Below, in pieces: positions 34,916 through 43,090 of a stretch of DNA of 64,000 nucleotides. Location: NCBI GenBank assembly GCA_046350375.1, contig JAXMAO010000010.1:62001-126000 (forward strand), written 5' to 3'. Every line of letters starts with the position of its first letter. Positions within the stretch are counted from its first letter, which is position 1. The notes beneath the pieces are model-generated. The model had not been told where the DNA came from. It worked only from the letters and a program-made list of their open reading frames with translations, and did not search any database. Source of the DNA: JAXMAO01 sp046350375 (GTDB taxonomy: Bacteria; Planctomycetota; Phycisphaerae; UBA1845; UTPLA1). The position numbers and the translations under genes are program-made.

Positions 34916-35191
34916 TTGGCGGCCCTTCTCAGCCCTGCAACCGGGCTCGCCCTGCAATCCGGCCGATCCCAGGCCGATTTTCAGTATGTCGGCCTCGACC
35001 GCTCGATCGGCCGAATCGACCCGGCCACCGGCCGGTTCTGGCTGCTGGTGCACCCCGACGGCGCCCGGGCCAGCCTGCTCCAGCGGGCCGACAGCGCCGA
35101 CTGGCACTGGCAGGAAGTCCGAATATCGTCGGACGCCCCCCGCAACCGCGCGGTTCAACCGCTGCCGCCGCCTGAACGAACCTTTCCCTAG
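34916..35191 (+). CDS. Small exported protein, N-terminus disrupted
   Basis: From TTG 34916 there are 91 codons. The protein has FQYVGLDRSIGRIDPATGRFWLL and WHWQEVRIS, a compact beta-like domain typical of small planctomycete exported proteins, preceded by signal-like ALAALLSPATGLALQ. Upstream sequence in the same frame (VVALALAALL) extends the signal but reaches a stop with no start codon. An ATG at 34858 with GGAG ahead of it opens a neighbouring frame (MTAASRIP, then stop); one base shift near 34884 would join the two into a normal signal peptide. So the true gene is probably 34858-35191 with an indel. Function unknown. Confidence 0.55.
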   Translation: MAALLSPATGLALQSGRSQADFQYVGLDRSIGRIDPATGRFWLLVHPDGARASLLQRADSADWHWQEVRISSDAPRNRAVQPLPPPERTFP

Positions 35192-35348
35192 CGGACCGGA
35201 CCGGGACACCCGCGGCAGGTCGAAACCTGGCCGCGCGCCCGCATCGGTCGGCCGCGTGGGCCGCACCGCACGACAGATCCGCTGAAACCCGCCGCGTTCG
35301 CCGGCCCGCCGGGGCCGCGACGACCGCGGAGCGCCCGCGCCGCCCGAA

Positions 35349-35717
35349 TCAGGCGGCCGAGCGCTTCGGCAGATGGGCCTTGGCCAGCTCGACCAGCTTG
35401 TCAAACGCGGCCGGATCGGCAATCGCCACTTCGCTCAGCATCTTGCGGTTCAGATCGCAGTTGGCCAGCTTCAGCCCGCGAACGAGCTGGCTGTAGCCGA
35501 TGCCGCGCGCCCGGGCCGCGGCCGTCAGCCGCGTAATCCAGAGCGCCCGGAAATCGCGCTTCCGCGCCCGCCGGTCGCGGGTCGCGTACACGCCGGCGCG
35601 CATCACCGTGTCGCGCGCCGGGCCCAGCAGCTTGCTCCGCGCGCCGTAGTAGCCGCGGGCGCGCTTCAAGACGCGCTTCACCTTCTTGTGATGCGCCACG
35701 TGCGACTTGGTTCGCAT
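35349..35717 (-). CDS. rplT: Ribosomal protein L20
   Basis: L20 (122 residues) binds 23S rRNA early in large-subunit assembly. The basic N-terminus (MRTKSHVAHHKKVKRVLKRA), RGYYGARSKL and DFRALWITRLTAAARARG are diagnostic. It is the last gene of the thrS-infC-rpmI-rplT cluster, 30 bases after rpmI. Confidence 0.96.
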   Translation of the reverse strand: MRTKSHVAHHKKVKRVLKRARGYYGARSKLLGPARDTVMRAGVYATRDRRARKRDFRALWITRLTAAARARGIGYSQLVRGLKLANCDLNRKMLSEVAIADPAAFDKLVELAKAHLPKRSAA

Positions 35718-35747
35718 GACTCTCGCTCCCTCGCACCCGCGGCGCGA

Positions 35748-35951
35748 TTACGACACACCCATCAACAGCGCGCGGCGCGCCTTGACGCCATCGGCCCCGG
35801 TCAGAAACCCGGGGCGGCGCAGCTTGCGCATCCGCTTGCCCGGCTTGCCGCTCATGAGGTGGCCGGCGTTGCGGCGCTTGTAACGAATCTTGCCCCGCGC
35901 CGATACCTTGACGCGCTTCAGCAAGCCTTTGTGGGTCTTCATTTTCGGCAT
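35748..35951 (-). CDS. rpmI: Ribosomal protein L35
   Basis: L35 (67 residues) begins MPKMKTHKGLLKRVKV, the family signature, and is rich in Lys and Arg throughout (KIRYKRRNAGHLMSGK). It sits between infC and rplT in the usual order; about 180 bases separate it from infC. Confidence 0.95.
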   Translation of the reverse strand: MPKMKTHKGLLKRVKVSARGKIRYKRRNAGHLMSGKPGKRMRKLRRPGFLTGADGVKARRALLMGVS

Positions 35952-36134
35952 AAAAACGTCCTTCCCGTTGTCGCGGCCGCAGCCCGACAAAGGGTCAAAG
36001 AAAATAGCACGCCCCTGCGATTTCCACAAGAGCTTTCGCGACCCGATTTCGCGCAACCGCCGCTCCGCCAGCCGGTTGCACGCCACCCGCCGGGCGCGTC
36101 CCCACGCGGCGATCTGTCGCGGCCATCGGCGCGG

Positions 36135-36746
36135 CTATGCACTCGCCTCGCGCATCGGAGCCGGGGCCGCCGCCGCTTCCGCCGGCTTTCCCTCGCCCGG
36201 GGCGCGCGGCGCTTTGGGCTTCTTGGGCGGCGGCTTGACCGGCGCGATCTTGGTCGGCACCAGCACCATCGACATCCGCCCGCCTTCCATCCGCGGCGGA
36301 CGCTCGACCTTGGCGATCCCATCCAGGTCTTGAATGATCGCCGACAGCGTCTGCTCGCCGATCTCGCGATGCTGCCGCTCGCGACCACGGAAGACCATCG
36401 TGAACTGCACCCGGTCGCCGTGCGCCAGGAATTCCTTGGCGTGCTCGACCTTGATCATCCGGTCGTGCGGGTCGGTCCGCGGACGCAGCCGCACCTCTTT
36501 CAGCTTCTGTTCGTGGTGCTTCTGCTTCTGCTTGGACTGGCTGTATTTGAATTTGCCATAGTCCATGATCTTGCAGACCGGCGGCCGCTCGGTCGGCGAG
36601 ACCTCCACCAGGTCCAGCCCGGCCTCGCGCGCCCGGCGCAGCGCCTCGTCGGTCGGCACCACGCCGTGCAGCGTGCCCTGCTCGTCAATCAGCCGGATCG
36701 GCGACAGCCGGATCTGCTCGTTGCACCGTAAATTCTTGTTGGACAC
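36135..36746 (-). CDS. infC: Translation initiation factor IF-3
   Basis: IF-3 (203 residues) keeps ribosomal subunits apart and checks the start codon. Visible are NEQIRLSPIRLIDEQG, DLVEVSPTERPPVCKIMDYGK (given as residues about 45-65), the linker SKQKQKHHEQKLKEVRLRP, and HDRMIKVEHAKEFL in the C-terminal domain. It starts at GTG 36746 with AAAGGTGG just upstream; IF-3 genes often use rare starts for self-control. A Pro/Lys/Ala-rich tail of about 35 residues extends beyond the normal length of about 170. Confidence 0.96.
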   Translation of the reverse strand: MSNKNLRCNEQIRLSPIRLIDEQGTLHGVVPTDEALRRAREAGLDLVEVSPTERPPVCKIMDYGKFKYSQSKQKQKHHEQKLKEVRLRPRTDPHDRMIKVEHAKEFLAHGDRVQFTMVFRGRERQHREIGEQTLSAIIQDLDGIAKVERPPRMEGGRMSMVLVPTKIAPVKPPPKKPKAPRAPGEGKPAEAAAAPAPMREASA

Positions 36747-36792
36747 CCACCCACCTTTCAGGCCGGGGAAGTCAGGAAAATAGTCCGCGTCG

Positions 36793-39000
36793 TCAGCCCG
36801 CCGCCGGCGTCGGGGACGCGCCCGGGATGCTCTCCCGTTTCAGCCGCTCGACAAACGCTGCCAGCGGCATGTCTCCAAGATTGTTGCCGTCGCGGTCGTT
36901 CACGTTGACCGACTCGCTCGCGGCTTCCTTCTCGCCCACCACGGCAATGTAAGGCACCTTCAGGTGCCGCGCGCGGTGCTTCTTCGGGCCGATCTTCTCG
37001 GGCGAATCATCCAGCTCGACCCGCACGCCGCCCGCCGACAGCCGATCGCGAACCGCCCGCGCATACTCGGCGCTGCGCTCGCTGATCGACGCCACGATCG
37101 CCTGCACCGGCGCCAGCCACACCGGGAACGCGCCCTCGAAGTGCTCAATCAGGATGCCGATGAAGCGCTCCATGCTGCCGAACGGGGCGCGGTGGATCAT
37201 GATCGGCCGGTGCGGGCGGTTGTCCGGCCCGGTGTATTCCAGCCCGAACCGCTCGGGCAGGTTGTAGTCGCACTGCACCGTGCCCAGCTGCCACTCGCGA
37301 CCGATGCAGTCCTTCACCACGAAGTCGATCTTCGGGCCGTAGAAGGCCGCCTCGCCCTTTTCCTCGGTGGCCCGCAGCCCGGCCGACGCGGCCGCCCGGC
37401 GCAGCGCCTCTTCGCCCAGCCGCCAGCCTTCGGGGTTCTTGATGAACTTCGGATCGGCCGGGTCGTGCAGGCCGATGCGGACGCGATAGTCCTTCAGCCC
37501 CAGCACCTCGAGCACGTAGCGCGTCAGCGTCAGGCAGGCCGCCAGCTCGGGCTGGAGCTGCTCGGGCGTGCAGAACAAATGGGCGTCATCCTGCGTGAAG
37601 CCGCGGACGCGCGTCATGCCCGACAGCTCGCCCGACTGCTCGAAGCGATAGACCGTTCCGAACTCGGCCAGCCGCACCGGGAGGTCGCGATAGCTGCGCG
37701 GCTCGCTGGCGTAGATGCGCACGTGGTGCGGACAGTTCATCGGCTTGAGCAGGAAGCCGTCCTCGACCTTCAGATGTTCGCGGATGAGCGCCAGGTTGTG
37801 ACGCTGCTGCCCGCGCCCGGCCGCGTAGCGCTTCGACTCGGGCGCCGTGGCGTCGCCGAGCATCTCGTCCCACAGGCGGCGGTTGGCGACCTTCAGCTCG
37901 TCGAGCAGCTTCTGCTCGCCGGGAGAGAGCTCGCGCTCGTCGCCGCGCTCGTAGGCGGCCACCCACAGCTCGTTGAGAATGCGCGCCGTGTCGGTCTCGT
38001 AGAGCGGCGGGAACTGGGCATCGCGGTAGTAGGGAAAGTGGCCGCTGGTGCGATACAGCTCCAGCCGCCCGATGTGCGGCGAGAAGACCGGCTGATAGCC
38101 CTGCTCGCGCAGCTTGCTGCGCAGATGCTCCTCCAGAATGAGCCGCACGGTCGCCCCCTTGGGCTTCCACAGCACCATGCCGCTGCCGACCAGCGGGTCG
38201 ATCGTAAACAGCCCCAGCTCGACGCCGATGCGGCGGTGGTCGCGCGCCTTGGCCTGCTCGAGCTGGTGCAGGTGGGCGTCGAGCTCCTTCTTCGACGGAA
38301 AGGCCGTGCCATAGACGCGCTGCAACTGCTGCTTGGTGGCGTCGCCGTGCCAGAAGGCGCCCGCCACGTTGAGCACCTTGAACGCGCCGATCCGCGCCGT
38401 GCTGGGCACGTGGGTGCCCATGCAGAGGTCTTCCCAGTAGCGGCCCGGCTCGGGCCCGTTGACGTAGAAGCTCAGCACGTCGCCCTCGGCCCGCTCGGCG
38501 TTGTCCACCTTGTACGGGTTGCCCTCGGCGTGCAGCTTCTTCATGGCCGCCGCGCGCGGCATCTCGTAGCGCGTGAACGGGCGGTCGGCCTTTGCGATCG
38601 CCGCCATCTCGCTCTCGATCGCCGGGAAATCGTCGGGCGTCAGGCGCCGCGGCAGGTCGATGTCGTAGAAAAATCCGTTCTCGACCGGCGGGCCGTAGAC
38701 CAGCTTCGTTTCGGGGAAGAGCTTGCAGAGCGCCTCGGCCATCACGTGCGCCGCGCTGTGGCGCATGATGCGCAGGGCGTCGGTGTCCTCGGCCTTGGCG
38801 GTGATGATCTGGATGCGGCAGTCGCCCGGCAGCGGCGCGGCCAGGTCGACCGTGTGCCAGTTGGGCGCGGCGACCGTCGCGAAGCGCGCCCCGATCGCGG
38901 CCTTGGCCAGCCCCGGGCCGATGCGCGCGGCCACGTCGGCGGCGCTCGCCCCGTCCGGCAGCTCCAACACGTCCCCGTTGGGTAGCGTGACTTTCAACAT
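36793..39000 (-). CDS. thrS: Threonyl-tRNA synthetase with an internal insert
   Basis: ThrRS (735 residues) charges tRNA-Thr and edits mischarged Ser. Order: TGS domain (MLKVTLPNGDVLELPDG, 1-65), editing domain (RHSAAHVMAEALCKLFP; CMGTHVPSTARIG), catalytic class II core (motif near SGHFPYYRD; zinc Cys in KPMNCPHH; RGFTQDDAHLFC; MIHRAPFGSMERF) and anticodon-binding domain at the end. Between SGHFPYYRD and KPMNCPHH there is an insert of about 70 residues (about 375-445: AYERGDERELSPGEQKLLDE, RRLWDEMLGD) that ordinary ThrRS lacks. ATG at 39000 begins the TGS domain. A promoter at 39219-39246 gives a leader of about 210 bases. Confidence 0.95.
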   Translation of the reverse strand: MLKVTLPNGDVLELPDGASAADVAARIGPGLAKAAIGARFATVAAPNWHTVDLAAPLPGDCRIQIITAKAEDTDALRIMRHSAAHVMAEALCKLFPETKLVYGPPVENGFFYDIDLPRRLTPDDFPAIESEMAAIAKADRPFTRYEMPRAAAMKKLHAEGNPYKVDNAERAEGDVLSFYVNGPEPGRYWEDLCMGTHVPSTARIGAFKVLNVAGAFWHGDATKQQLQRVYGTAFPSKKELDAHLHQLEQAKARDHRRIGVELGLFTIDPLVGSGMVLWKPKGATVRLILEEHLRSKLREQGYQPVFSPHIGRLELYRTSGHFPYYRDAQFPPLYETDTARILNELWVAAYERGDERELSPGEQKLLDELKVANRRLWDEMLGDATAPESKRYAAGRGQQRHNLALIREHLKVEDGFLLKPMNCPHHVRIYASEPRSYRDLPVRLAEFGTVYRFEQSGELSGMTRVRGFTQDDAHLFCTPEQLQPELAACLTLTRYVLEVLGLKDYRVRIGLHDPADPKFIKNPEGWRLGEEALRRAAASAGLRATEEKGEAAFYGPKIDFVVKDCIGREWQLGTVQCDYNLPERFGLEYTGPDNRPHRPIMIHRAPFGSMERFIGILIEHFEGAFPVWLAPVQAIVASISERSAEYARAVRDRLSAGGVRVELDDSPEKIGPKKHRARHLKVPYIAVVGEKEAASESVNVNDRDGNNLGDMPLAAFVERLKRESIPGASPTPAAG

Positions 39001-39218
39001 GTGAGTGTGTACGGCTCGCGCCGGCCGGGGTGCGGCAGTGGGGTCATCGATCGAAGTCCCGGCGACGGCAGGCAGACAACAGCAGGAAAGGCGCAATCGT
39101 GTGGTGCAAACCCCGGCGTCGCACACTCGCCATTGCGCGCGGATCGGCCTTGCCGGTCGCGACAGCTAAGCATGAGTGTGCGGTGTTGTCATGACAGTCA
39201 CTCGCGTCGTCATCCATC

Positions 39219-39246
39219 ACTATATCATAAGCCGAAGACGGGTCAA
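39219..39246 (-). promoter_or_regulatory. Putative thrS promoter
   Basis: On the minus strand, TTGACC (39241-39246) and TATAGT (39219-39224) are 16 bases apart. The implied start lies about 210 bases before the thrS ATG. The long leader shows no T-box but has room for autoregulation. A TGTCATGACA palindrome (39187-39196) lies just inside it. Confidence 0.5.
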
Positions 39247-39302
39247 TAGTTGCATCGGCGAATCGTAAGCGGGACTGTTGCGCGCAACCCGCCGCTGTCG
39301 GC

Positions 39303-39308
39303 TATACT
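39303..39308 (+). promoter_or_regulatory. -10 element (TATACT) of the small lipoprotein gene
   Basis: TATACT lies 47 bases before the ATG at 39356. A TTGCGC at 39278-39283, part of the palindrome TTGCGCGCAA, is 19 bases upstream and could be the -35. Confidence 0.4.
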
Positions 39309-39355
39309 GCCGTGCAGGGGATATTTCGCCGCCTCGCGCATCGAGGGAGTCTGCC

Positions 39356-39514
39356 ATGAAAGCCGCGCTTCGCTCACCCAAATTGTGGTGTGCCGCCGCG
39401 TTCCTGTTGACGCTGACCGGCTGCGATGAGGGAGATTTCAGCACCGGCGACATCATCTCGATAATCAACGCCGTCGCCGACGCCGTGATCGCCATCCTGC
39501 ACGCGGTCGGCTAG
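39356..39514 (+). CDS. Small lipoprotein (52 residues)
   Basis: MKAALRSPKLWCAAAFLLTLTGC is a lipoprotein signal with lipobox LTGC (Cys 23). The mature part is only about 30 residues: DEGDFSTGDIISIINAVADA, then IAILHAVG, probably a helix. GAGGGAG lies 6 bases ahead of the ATG and a -10 element upstream. It is divergent from thrS. Function unknown. Confidence 0.7.
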   Translation: MKAALRSPKLWCAAAFLLTLTGCDEGDFSTGDIISIINAVADAVIAILHAVG

Positions 39515-39601
39515 CGCGTCCAGGACGGCCAGCCCGCACCCAGCGTTTTCCGCCCGCCAGCCGGCGCCGCGCCGACGGGTGTCGTCGCTGCGCCGCGCTC
39601 G

Positions 39602-39607
39602 TATAAT
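39602..39607 (+). promoter_or_regulatory. -10 element (TATAAT) of a likely leaderless transcript
   Basis: A consensus TATAAT ends 6 bases before the GTG at 39614, so the RNA should start at the GTG itself. No -35 match is clear. Confidence 0.55.
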
Positions 39608-39613
39608 CCTGAC

Positions 39614-39811
39614 GTGCCTACAGTGCAGACGATGATCGTGATCGCCGCGCTGTGCGTCGCGCTGGCCGCCCTGGGTCGCGCCGCCTGGCGCAGCCTGCGG
39701 TCGGGCGGCGACTGTGGCGGCTGCGGCACGCGCGCGTCGCGAAGCACGGCGCGCCCGGTGGTGCCGCTGACCATCGGTGCAACCACGCCGCCAGGCGGAC
39801 GCACCCCATGA
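39614..39811 (+). CDS. Small Cys-rich single-span membrane protein
   Basis: The protein is 65 residues with a membrane helix (MIVIAALCVALAALGRAAW) followed by a basic turn and GDCGGCG, then a Thr/Pro tail. This layout resembles the FeoB-associated Cys-rich membrane proteins, but no feoA or feoB is nearby, so iron transport is only a guess. It appears to be translated from a leaderless GTG and overlaps the SDR gene (ATGA). Confidence 0.6.
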   Translation: MPTVQTMIVIAALCVALAALGRAAWRSLRSGGDCGGCGTRASRSTARPVVPLTIGATTPPGGRTP

Positions 39812-40512
39812 TTCGCGGCCAGATCGCCATTGTCACCGGCGCAGGACGCGGCATCGGCCGCGCCATCGCGCGGCGCCTCGCGGCGGCCGGCGCGGCGGTC
39901 GTCGTCGCGGCGCGCAACGAGGACGAGCTCGACGACACGCAGCGGATCATCGGCCGGGCCGGCGGGCGCTGCCTGGCCGTGCGGGCCGACGTGTCGACCG
40001 AGGAAGGCGTCGAGCGGCTGTTCGAGGAGGCGGTAACGGCGTTCGAGCGGGTCGACGTGCTGGTGAACAACGCCGGCAGCGCCCCGATGGCGAGCCTCGA
40101 CGCCATGGAGCCGCGCGCCTTCGACGCGCTGGTGGAAATCAACATTCGCGCGGTCTTTCTCTGCTGTCGCGCGGCCTGGCAGCGGATGGCGCCGTCGGGC
40201 GGCGGAACGATCGTCAACATCTCCAGCGTCGCCGCGACCGATCCGTTTCCCGGCCTGGCGGCCTACGGCGGCACAAAGGCCTTCGTGAACACCTTCAGCC
40301 AGGCGCTTGACCGCGAGGGCGCGCCGCTCGGCATTCGCGTCTTCTGCGTCGCGCCCGGCGCGGTCGAGACGCAGATGCTGCGCGGCATCTTCCCCGACTT
40401 CCCGGCCGACAAGACGCTCAGTGCCGACGACGTGGCGGCCTTTGTCGAGTCGCTGCTTCTGCCGGCGGCCCGGCCGTCGGCGGGCCAGGTGCTGACGATC
40501 CGCAAGAGCTAA
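39808..40512 (+). CDS. Short-chain dehydrogenase/reductase
   Basis: The 234-residue NAD(P)-dependent oxidoreductase has the cofactor loop VTGAGRGIGRAIARRLA (about 9-25), DVSTEEG, NNAG (about 89-92), the catalytic Ser in VNISSVAATDP and YGGTKAFVN (Tyr-xxx-Lys) and APGAVETQM. It looks like a complete, active classical SDR of the FabG/3-oxoacyl reductase type; the substrate is unknown. It overlaps the small membrane protein by four bases. Confidence 0.88.
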   Translation: MIRGQIAIVTGAGRGIGRAIARRLAAAGAAVVVAARNEDELDDTQRIIGRAGGRCLAVRADVSTEEGVERLFEEAVTAFERVDVLVNNAGSAPMASLDAMEPRAFDALVEINIRAVFLCCRAAWQRMAPSGGGTIVNISSVAATDPFPGLAAYGGTKAFVNTFSQALDREGAPLGIRVFCVAPGAVETQMLRGIFPDFPADKTLSADDVAAFVESLLLPAARPSAGQVLTIRKS

Positions 40513-40641
40513 CCTTCGGCTAGCCGGGCCCTTCAAAACGGGCTTCATTCGCGACGGCAGAAATTGCCGATATGACCGATAACGCGGGCAGTCCGCCCGC
40601 CAGACGGGAGGCTGCGCGCCGTCAAGGCACGCGGCGACGGA

Positions 40642-41919
40642 ATGATCGTCCCGGCGGTGGTGCTGCTCGGAATGGTGCTCGGCGACGGCCCGTCGCCGCG
40701 CGGCGACCCGCAGCCGGGCGCGGCGCTGACGGCGCTGCGGTCGCGCGCGGTGCGGATCGAGCTGGAACTGTGGGCCGGCCAGTCGTCGCTCGACGGCGTC
40801 GAGCTGTGGACCACCAGCGACGACGGCGCGAGCTGGTCGCGGGCGCGGACCACGCCGCGCGACCGGACGACGATCGAGTGGACCGCGCCGCGCGACGGCG
40901 CCTATGGGCTGTTCGTCGTGGCGCGGAATGCGGTGGGCGCGTCGTCGTCGCCGCCGCAGCCCGGCACGGCGCCGCAGCAGCGGCTACTGATCGACGCGAC
41001 CGCGCCGCGGATCGAGCGGCTGGAGGTCGCCCGCGACGGCGACTTCGCGCAGACGCGCCGCGTGACACTGCGCTGGGCGGCGTCCGACGATCACTTCCGC
41101 GAGCGCCCGGTGCGGCTGTCGTATCGCGCCGGCGAGAGCCTGACCTTCCGGCTGATCGACCAGTTTCCGGCCGCCGGCGAAACGACCTGGACCGTGCCGA
41201 ACGAGCTGCGCGGTGCGCTGCGAATCCGCGTGGCGGCGAGAGACTCGGCCGGCAACGAGGCCGAGCGCGTCTCGGCGCAAGTCGAGCTTCCCGAATCGCA
41301 GCCGCCGGAGACGCCGGCGATGAAGCCTGACGCGGGCGAACCCCGGGATCGACCCGCCCCGGCCGCGGCCCCGGCGCCGCGTCCGCTGGAGATGCGCGAT
41401 CGGACGGCGATCGACGGGCCGTCCGAGCCGCCGGGCGACACGGCGCGGGCGTTGGCGCGGCTGCGCACGGGTCGAATGCATCGCGACCGCGGCGAGTGGG
41501 ACCAGGCCGAAGAGCGCTTCCGCGAGGCGCTCGAGGCCGAGCCGGGCAACCTGACGGCCCAGCTGGAGCTGGCCGGGGTGCTGCTGCGGCGCAAGCGCTA
41601 TGACGAGGCGGAGCGGGCCTATCGCGCCATCGTCGAGCAGCACGCCGACGCGGCCGACGCCCAGAGCGGGCTGGCGGTGGCGCTGACGGCGCAGAAGAAA
41701 TTCGAGTCGGCGCTGGCGACGCTCGAAACTCTGCTGAAGCTGCGGCCGGACGATGGCGAGGCCTGGCTGCTGTATGGCGACACGCTGGTGCTGAGCGGCT
41801 ATCGCGAGGAGGCGCTGCAGGCGTGGCGCCATGTCTCGAGCGAAGGCGAGTTCCCGGCCGAGATGTCGCAACGCGCCCGCCAGCGGCTGGAAATCTATGA
41901 GCCGGCCGGCGGGAAGTAG
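40642..41919 (+). CDS. Exported TPR protein with beta-sandwich domains
   Basis: The 425-residue protein has a signal-like start (MIVPAVVLLGMVLGDG), then two immunoglobulin-like beta domains (about 30-220: VELWTTSDDGASWSRART, WTAPRDGAYGLFVVARNAVG), a Pro/Ala linker (220-265) and tetratricopeptide repeats (265-425: GEWDQAEERFREALEAEPGN, KRYDEAERAYRAIVEQH, EAWLLYGDTLVLSGYREEAL). It is probably a periplasmic scaffold. No function can be named. Confidence 0.8.
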   Translation: MIVPAVVLLGMVLGDGPSPRGDPQPGAALTALRSRAVRIELELWAGQSSLDGVELWTTSDDGASWSRARTTPRDRTTIEWTAPRDGAYGLFVVARNAVGASSSPPQPGTAPQQRLLIDATAPRIERLEVARDGDFAQTRRVTLRWAASDDHFRERPVRLSYRAGESLTFRLIDQFPAAGETTWTVPNELRGALRIRVAARDSAGNEAERVSAQVELPESQPPETPAMKPDAGEPRDRPAPAAAPAPRPLEMRDRTAIDGPSEPPGDTARALARLRTGRMHRDRGEWDQAEERFREALEAEPGNLTAQLELAGVLLRRKRYDEAERAYRAIVEQHADAADAQSGLAVALTAQKKFESALATLETLLKLRPDDGEAWLLYGDTLVLSGYREEALQAWRHVSSEGEFPAEMSQRARQRLEIYEPAGGK

Positions 41920-42029
41920 GCCGGCCCGCGCCGCTTGACTTCGCCGCCGGCGCGGCGATAACGCGGCCCAATCGCGGGCGCCGCACCACGACCCTCGGCC
42001 GGATCGGCGCCCCGCCGGGTGGAGCAGCG

Positions 42030-43019
42030 ATGGCCGCCGCCGAGAAGACACGCCAATCCCCGCAGCGCTGCCCGGTGTACGTCATCCACGGCGACGACGC
42101 GCTGCTGCGCGACGAGGCGCTGGCCGAGGTGCTGGCCGACGCCCTCGGCCCGGCCGGCGATCCGCTGGCGATCGGCGAATACAATGGCGAAACCAGCGAA
42201 CTGGCCGACGTGCTCGATGACCTGCGGACGCCGTCGCTGCTCTCGGGCCCGCGCGTGGTTCTGGTGCGGGCGGCCGACGCCTTCGTCACGGCCCATCGCG
42301 CCCGGCTGGAGAGCTACCTCGAATCGCCCGGCGGCGGCGGCACGCTGATCCTGCTGCCCGATTCGTGGCCCAAGAGCACGCGGCTGGCGAAGCTGGTGGC
42401 GCGGATCGGGCGCGAGATCGAGTGCGACGCGCCATCGTTCAACGATCTGCCGGCGTGGCTGGCGACGCGCGCCCGCGCCGCGCACCGCTGCACGCTCGAG
42501 CCGGACGCCGCCCGGCGGCTGATCGAGCTGGTCGGCAACGGCTGTGCCCGGCTGGACACCGAGCTGTCGAAGCTGGCGACGTTCGTCCTGCCGCGCGAAC
42601 GCATCGCCCGCGAGGATGTCGAGACGCTGGTCGGGGCGCAGCGCGAGGAGAAGGTGTTCGGCATCTGCGACGCGCTGGCGGCCCGCGACGCGCGTGGCGC
42701 GCTGGCGCTGTGGCACCAGGTGCTGGCGAGCGATCGCGACGCGTCGTTCCGGGCGATCGGCGGCCTGGCGTGGACGGTGCGGCGGATGGCGACGGCGCGG
42801 CGCCTGGTCGACCAGGGCATGCCGGCGGCGGCGGCCGTGCGCCAGGTGGGAATGTACGGCAACACGGCGCTGCTGGCGTCGCGGATCACGCGCTTTTCGG
42901 CCGATTCGTGGGAGGGTATTCTCCGCCGGCTGCTGCGGATCGACGTGGGCGCCAAGAGCGGTCTGGCGGATGTCGAGGCGGCGGTGGAGACGCTGATCGT
43001 GGAGTTGTGCGCCGCCTAG
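42030..43019 (+). CDS. holA: DNA polymerase III delta subunit
   Basis: HolA (329 residues) is the clamp-loader subunit that opens the sliding clamp. It follows the family layout: VYVIHGDDALLRDEALAEVL at the start, RTPSLLSGPRVVLVRAAD, a Rossmann-like AAA domain without a P-loop, LVGNGCARLDTELSKLATF, then helical collar sequence (EEKVFGICDALAARDARGAL). It starts with ATG at 42030 after a CGGGTGGAG-like site. The next gene begins 71 bases later. Confidence 0.9.
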   Translation: MAAAEKTRQSPQRCPVYVIHGDDALLRDEALAEVLADALGPAGDPLAIGEYNGETSELADVLDDLRTPSLLSGPRVVLVRAADAFVTAHRARLESYLESPGGGGTLILLPDSWPKSTRLAKLVARIGREIECDAPSFNDLPAWLATRARAAHRCTLEPDAARRLIELVGNGCARLDTELSKLATFVLPRERIAREDVETLVGAQREEKVFGICDALAARDARGALALWHQVLASDRDASFRAIGGLAWTVRRMATARRLVDQGMPAAAAVRQVGMYGNTALLASRITRFSADSWEGILRRLLRIDVGAKSGLADVEAAVETLIVELCAA

Positions 43020-43090
43020 CGGACGCGCCGGTCGGCGTCTGTCGCGGGCGGCGTGACGGCCCCGCGGCGGCGCCAGGGAGGGCTCCAGTC

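Noticed and set aside
39001..39218. T-box riboswitch in the thrS leader
   Set aside because: No T-box core sequence (TGGNACCGCG-like) or terminator with T-run was found.
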